DNA from: Bacteroidota bacterium
GTDB lineage: Bacteria; Bacteroidota; Bacteroidia; NS11-12g; UBA9320
Reading direction: 5' to 3'
Assembly (NCBI GenBank): GCA_024638525.1
Contig: JAHEKB010000120.1
Coordinates: forward strand, 1 to 7,163
DNA length: 7,163 bases
Of the stretch, positions 5,779 to 7,163 are shown one piece after another. Every line of letters starts with the position of its first letter. Positions within the stretch are counted from its first letter, which is position 1. Both the position numbers and the translations under genes were made by a program. Below the pieces are notes generated by a model. It had not been told where the DNA came from and searched no databases. It worked only from the letters and a program-made list of their open reading frames with translations.

Positions 5779-5788
5779 CGGCCGCTTT

Positions 5789-7163
5789 ATGAAAAGAATT
5801 TTTATCCTCTTCTCTATTCTATCGTCTTACGCATGGACTGCTTCAGCAGATACCTTATTCGTAACCTCTCATGACAGAGTTAATATGGTATGGCACGAAA
5901 GCTATGATCGAACTGCCAATTTCCCTACGGAAGGAAAACAGTATCGACGTGTACTGATGTATTACACTTTGAGTTGTGCCACGACCGGTTGCAGTGATTG
6001 GGACTATGATGTGCTCACTTATATCATGCATGAACCTGGCTCTAAAGACAGTACTATAGCATCCCTTGATACCCTGAGCACTTCTCCATTGGTGGTGGAC
6101 ACCACTTGGAGTGTTTTTAATGTAGTTGAACCTTATGAATTGGGTCGTTATATCACACCTTATGGTTCATATATGAATTATAGAAATGGAGCCTATAGAA
6201 CAGCTGGATATGACAGCAGTTGGAAACACACATTTGTTTACGATGTAACGGATTATGCCGATTATCTAGTTGACAGCGTCAGGATAAGAACCAAATACAA
6301 CGGGTGGAGCAGTGGATTTGGTGCCACCATCACATTTGCTTTTATCGAAGGAAGTCCTCAGAGAAAGGTGGTGGGTTTAGAAAATATTTACACCAGAGGC
6401 GGGGGATATCAAAACAGCCAGCAATTCGAAACTAATGTAATACCGGCGGTTAAAGTGGCCATACCCAAAGGAGCAACTCAAGCTCAATTGAAAGTGATCG
6501 TTTCGGGTCATGGCGCAAATTCAGGAACAGGCTGTGCCGAGTTCTGTGATCGGGATTATTATGTCAAGGTCAATGGTCAACAGAGATTTACCCACAGGAT
6601 GTGGCGAGATGATTGCGGCACAGTGGCTGTATCACCTCAGGGTGGAACTTGGATTTTTTCAAGAGGCAATTGGTGCCCAGGAGATGTGGTTCGGGAACAG
6701 CGATTTGAGATAACAGACTATTTGAAGGGGGATTCTGTCGAGATTGACATTGATATTGAACCCTACAGCTTAAGCGGAAGTGGAGGTGCGAGCCATAGCA
6801 TTACCACTCAGCTCTTTTTTTATGGAGAAGACCAACACGCCTTTGATGTAGAAATGAATGAGATTATTGCTCCTAACAATTTTGCAGATTTCAGCCGTTG
6901 GAATCCAAGCTGTGGAAATCCAATCGTAGTAATTAAGAATAACAGCCATGGAATTCTAAGCTCGGCAAAAATCCATTACGGCCCTGTTGGTGGTTTAGAG
7001 AACAGCTATTTTTGGGAAGGTGAGTTGGCATTTGAGGAAAAGGATACTATTCACTTACCCGCACCGCGATGGACAGCAACAGATGCTACTCAAAACAAAT
7101 TCTATGCAGAAATAGAGACTCCCAACTACAGATATCAAGATGATGTTAAGGACAACGACAAGC
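5789..7163 (+). CDS. secreted PNGase F-like protein, C-terminus cut by the window
   Basis: The frame is open from ATG 5789 to the window edge (458 residues, no stop). PNGase F removes whole N-glycans from glycoprotein asparagines. A signal peptide (1-20, ending ASA) precedes two PNGase F-type jelly-roll domains (about 21-345). Matches to the Elizabethkingia enzyme include CATTGCSDWD (63-72; C63/C68 fit the C51-C56 disulfide, D72 fits catalytic D60), ELGRYITPY (117-125), GCAEFC (248-253; E251 fits E206) and RGNWCPG (292-298); C276 and C296 fit the third disulfide. The stretch expected to hold E118 (about 164-178, VRIRTKYNGW...) has no acidic residue. After about 350 a beta-rich region with IVVIKNNSHGILSSAKIHYG resembles CARDB/Ig-like domains of T9SS-secreted proteins; a sorting domain would lie beyond the edge. 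It is divergent from the lipoprotein operon. Enzymatic activity is uncertain. Confidence 0.85.
   Translation, partial: MKRIFILFSILSSYAWTASADTLFVTSHDRVNMVWHESYDRTANFPTEGKQYRRVLMYYTLSCATTGCSDWDYDVLTYIMHEPGSKDSTIASLDTLSTSPLVVDTTWSVFNVVEPYELGRYITPYGSYMNYRNGAYRTAGYDSSWKHTFVYDVTDYADYLVDSVRIRTKYNGWSSGFGATITFAFIEGSPQRKVVGLENIYTRGGGYQNSQQFETNVIPAVKVAIPKGATQAQLKVIVSGHGANSGTGCAEFCDRDYYVKVNGQQRFTHRMWRDDCGTVAVSPQGGTWIFSRGNWCPGDVVREQRFEITDYLKGDSVEIDIDIEPYSLSGSGGASHSITTQLFFYGEDQHAFDVEMNEIIAPNNFADFSRWNPSCGNPIVVIKNNSHGILSSAKIHYGPVGGLENSYFWEGELAFEEKDTIHLPAPRWTATDATQNKFYAEIETPNYRYQDDVKDNDK

Noticed and set aside
6510..6713. + strand 67-residue open frame
   Set aside because: It is out of frame within the PNGase F-like gene, whose conserved GCAEFC and NWCPG motifs fall in the other frame across the same bases.

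Overview
The window looks like a piece of a Bacteroidota chromosome (Flavobacteriia or Cytophagia-like; exact taxon not determinable here). Supporting signs are starts without Shine-Dalgarno sequences, TAnnTTTG-type promoter motifs, a divergent Lgt of the GRMGC...SGDGDWG form, and a secreted PNGase F-like protein followed by a domain of the kind common in type IX-secreted proteins. The DNA is moderately AT-rich and densely coding. I see no transposase, tRNA, rRNA, CRISPR array or phage gene, so this is mostly ordinary chromosome with a few accessory-looking surface genes at the right.

Left region (1-3142), + strand. The first 35 bases look like the end of an upstream gene whose stop codon lies inside a hairpin terminator (27-58). 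Next come an OmpR/PhoB-type response regulator (109-783), its histidine kinase (780-1814, 4-base GTGA overlap) and the tRNA methylthiotransferase MtaB (1841-3142). The kinase has two membrane helices with almost no extracytoplasmic loop and no PAS domain. MtaB has a good promoter-like motif of its own just before its start, so it may be transcribed separately from the kinase.

Middle region (3143-4911), + strand. A 157-base gap holds a small imperfect direct repeat and a short inverted repeat just before an unrecognised 104-residue protein (3300-3614). A 187-base gap follows, with a weak possible terminator and a perfect 6-bp stem-loop ending 5 bases before the next start. That gene (3802-4911) encodes a divergent prolipoprotein diacylglyceryl transferase-like membrane protein.

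Right region (4908-7163). Two minus-strand genes form a tight pair (ATGA overlap): a 73-residue coiled-coil lipoprotein (5731-5510) and a 201-residue exported, extremely charged coiled-coil protein (5513-4908). The latter converges on the lgt-like gene so closely that the two stop codons share bases. Divergent from the pair, a secreted PNGase F-like protein starts at 5789 and runs off the right edge (458 residues visible).

The likely common theme of the middle and right regions is the cell envelope: a lipoprotein lipidation enzyme homologue, a lipoprotein, an exported coiled-coil partner and a secreted glycoprotein-directed enzyme homologue. That link is inference from position only. No wholly new system is evident; the best leads are the coiled-coil pair, the altered active sites of the Lgt-like and PNGase F-like proteins, and the promoter/start geometry.
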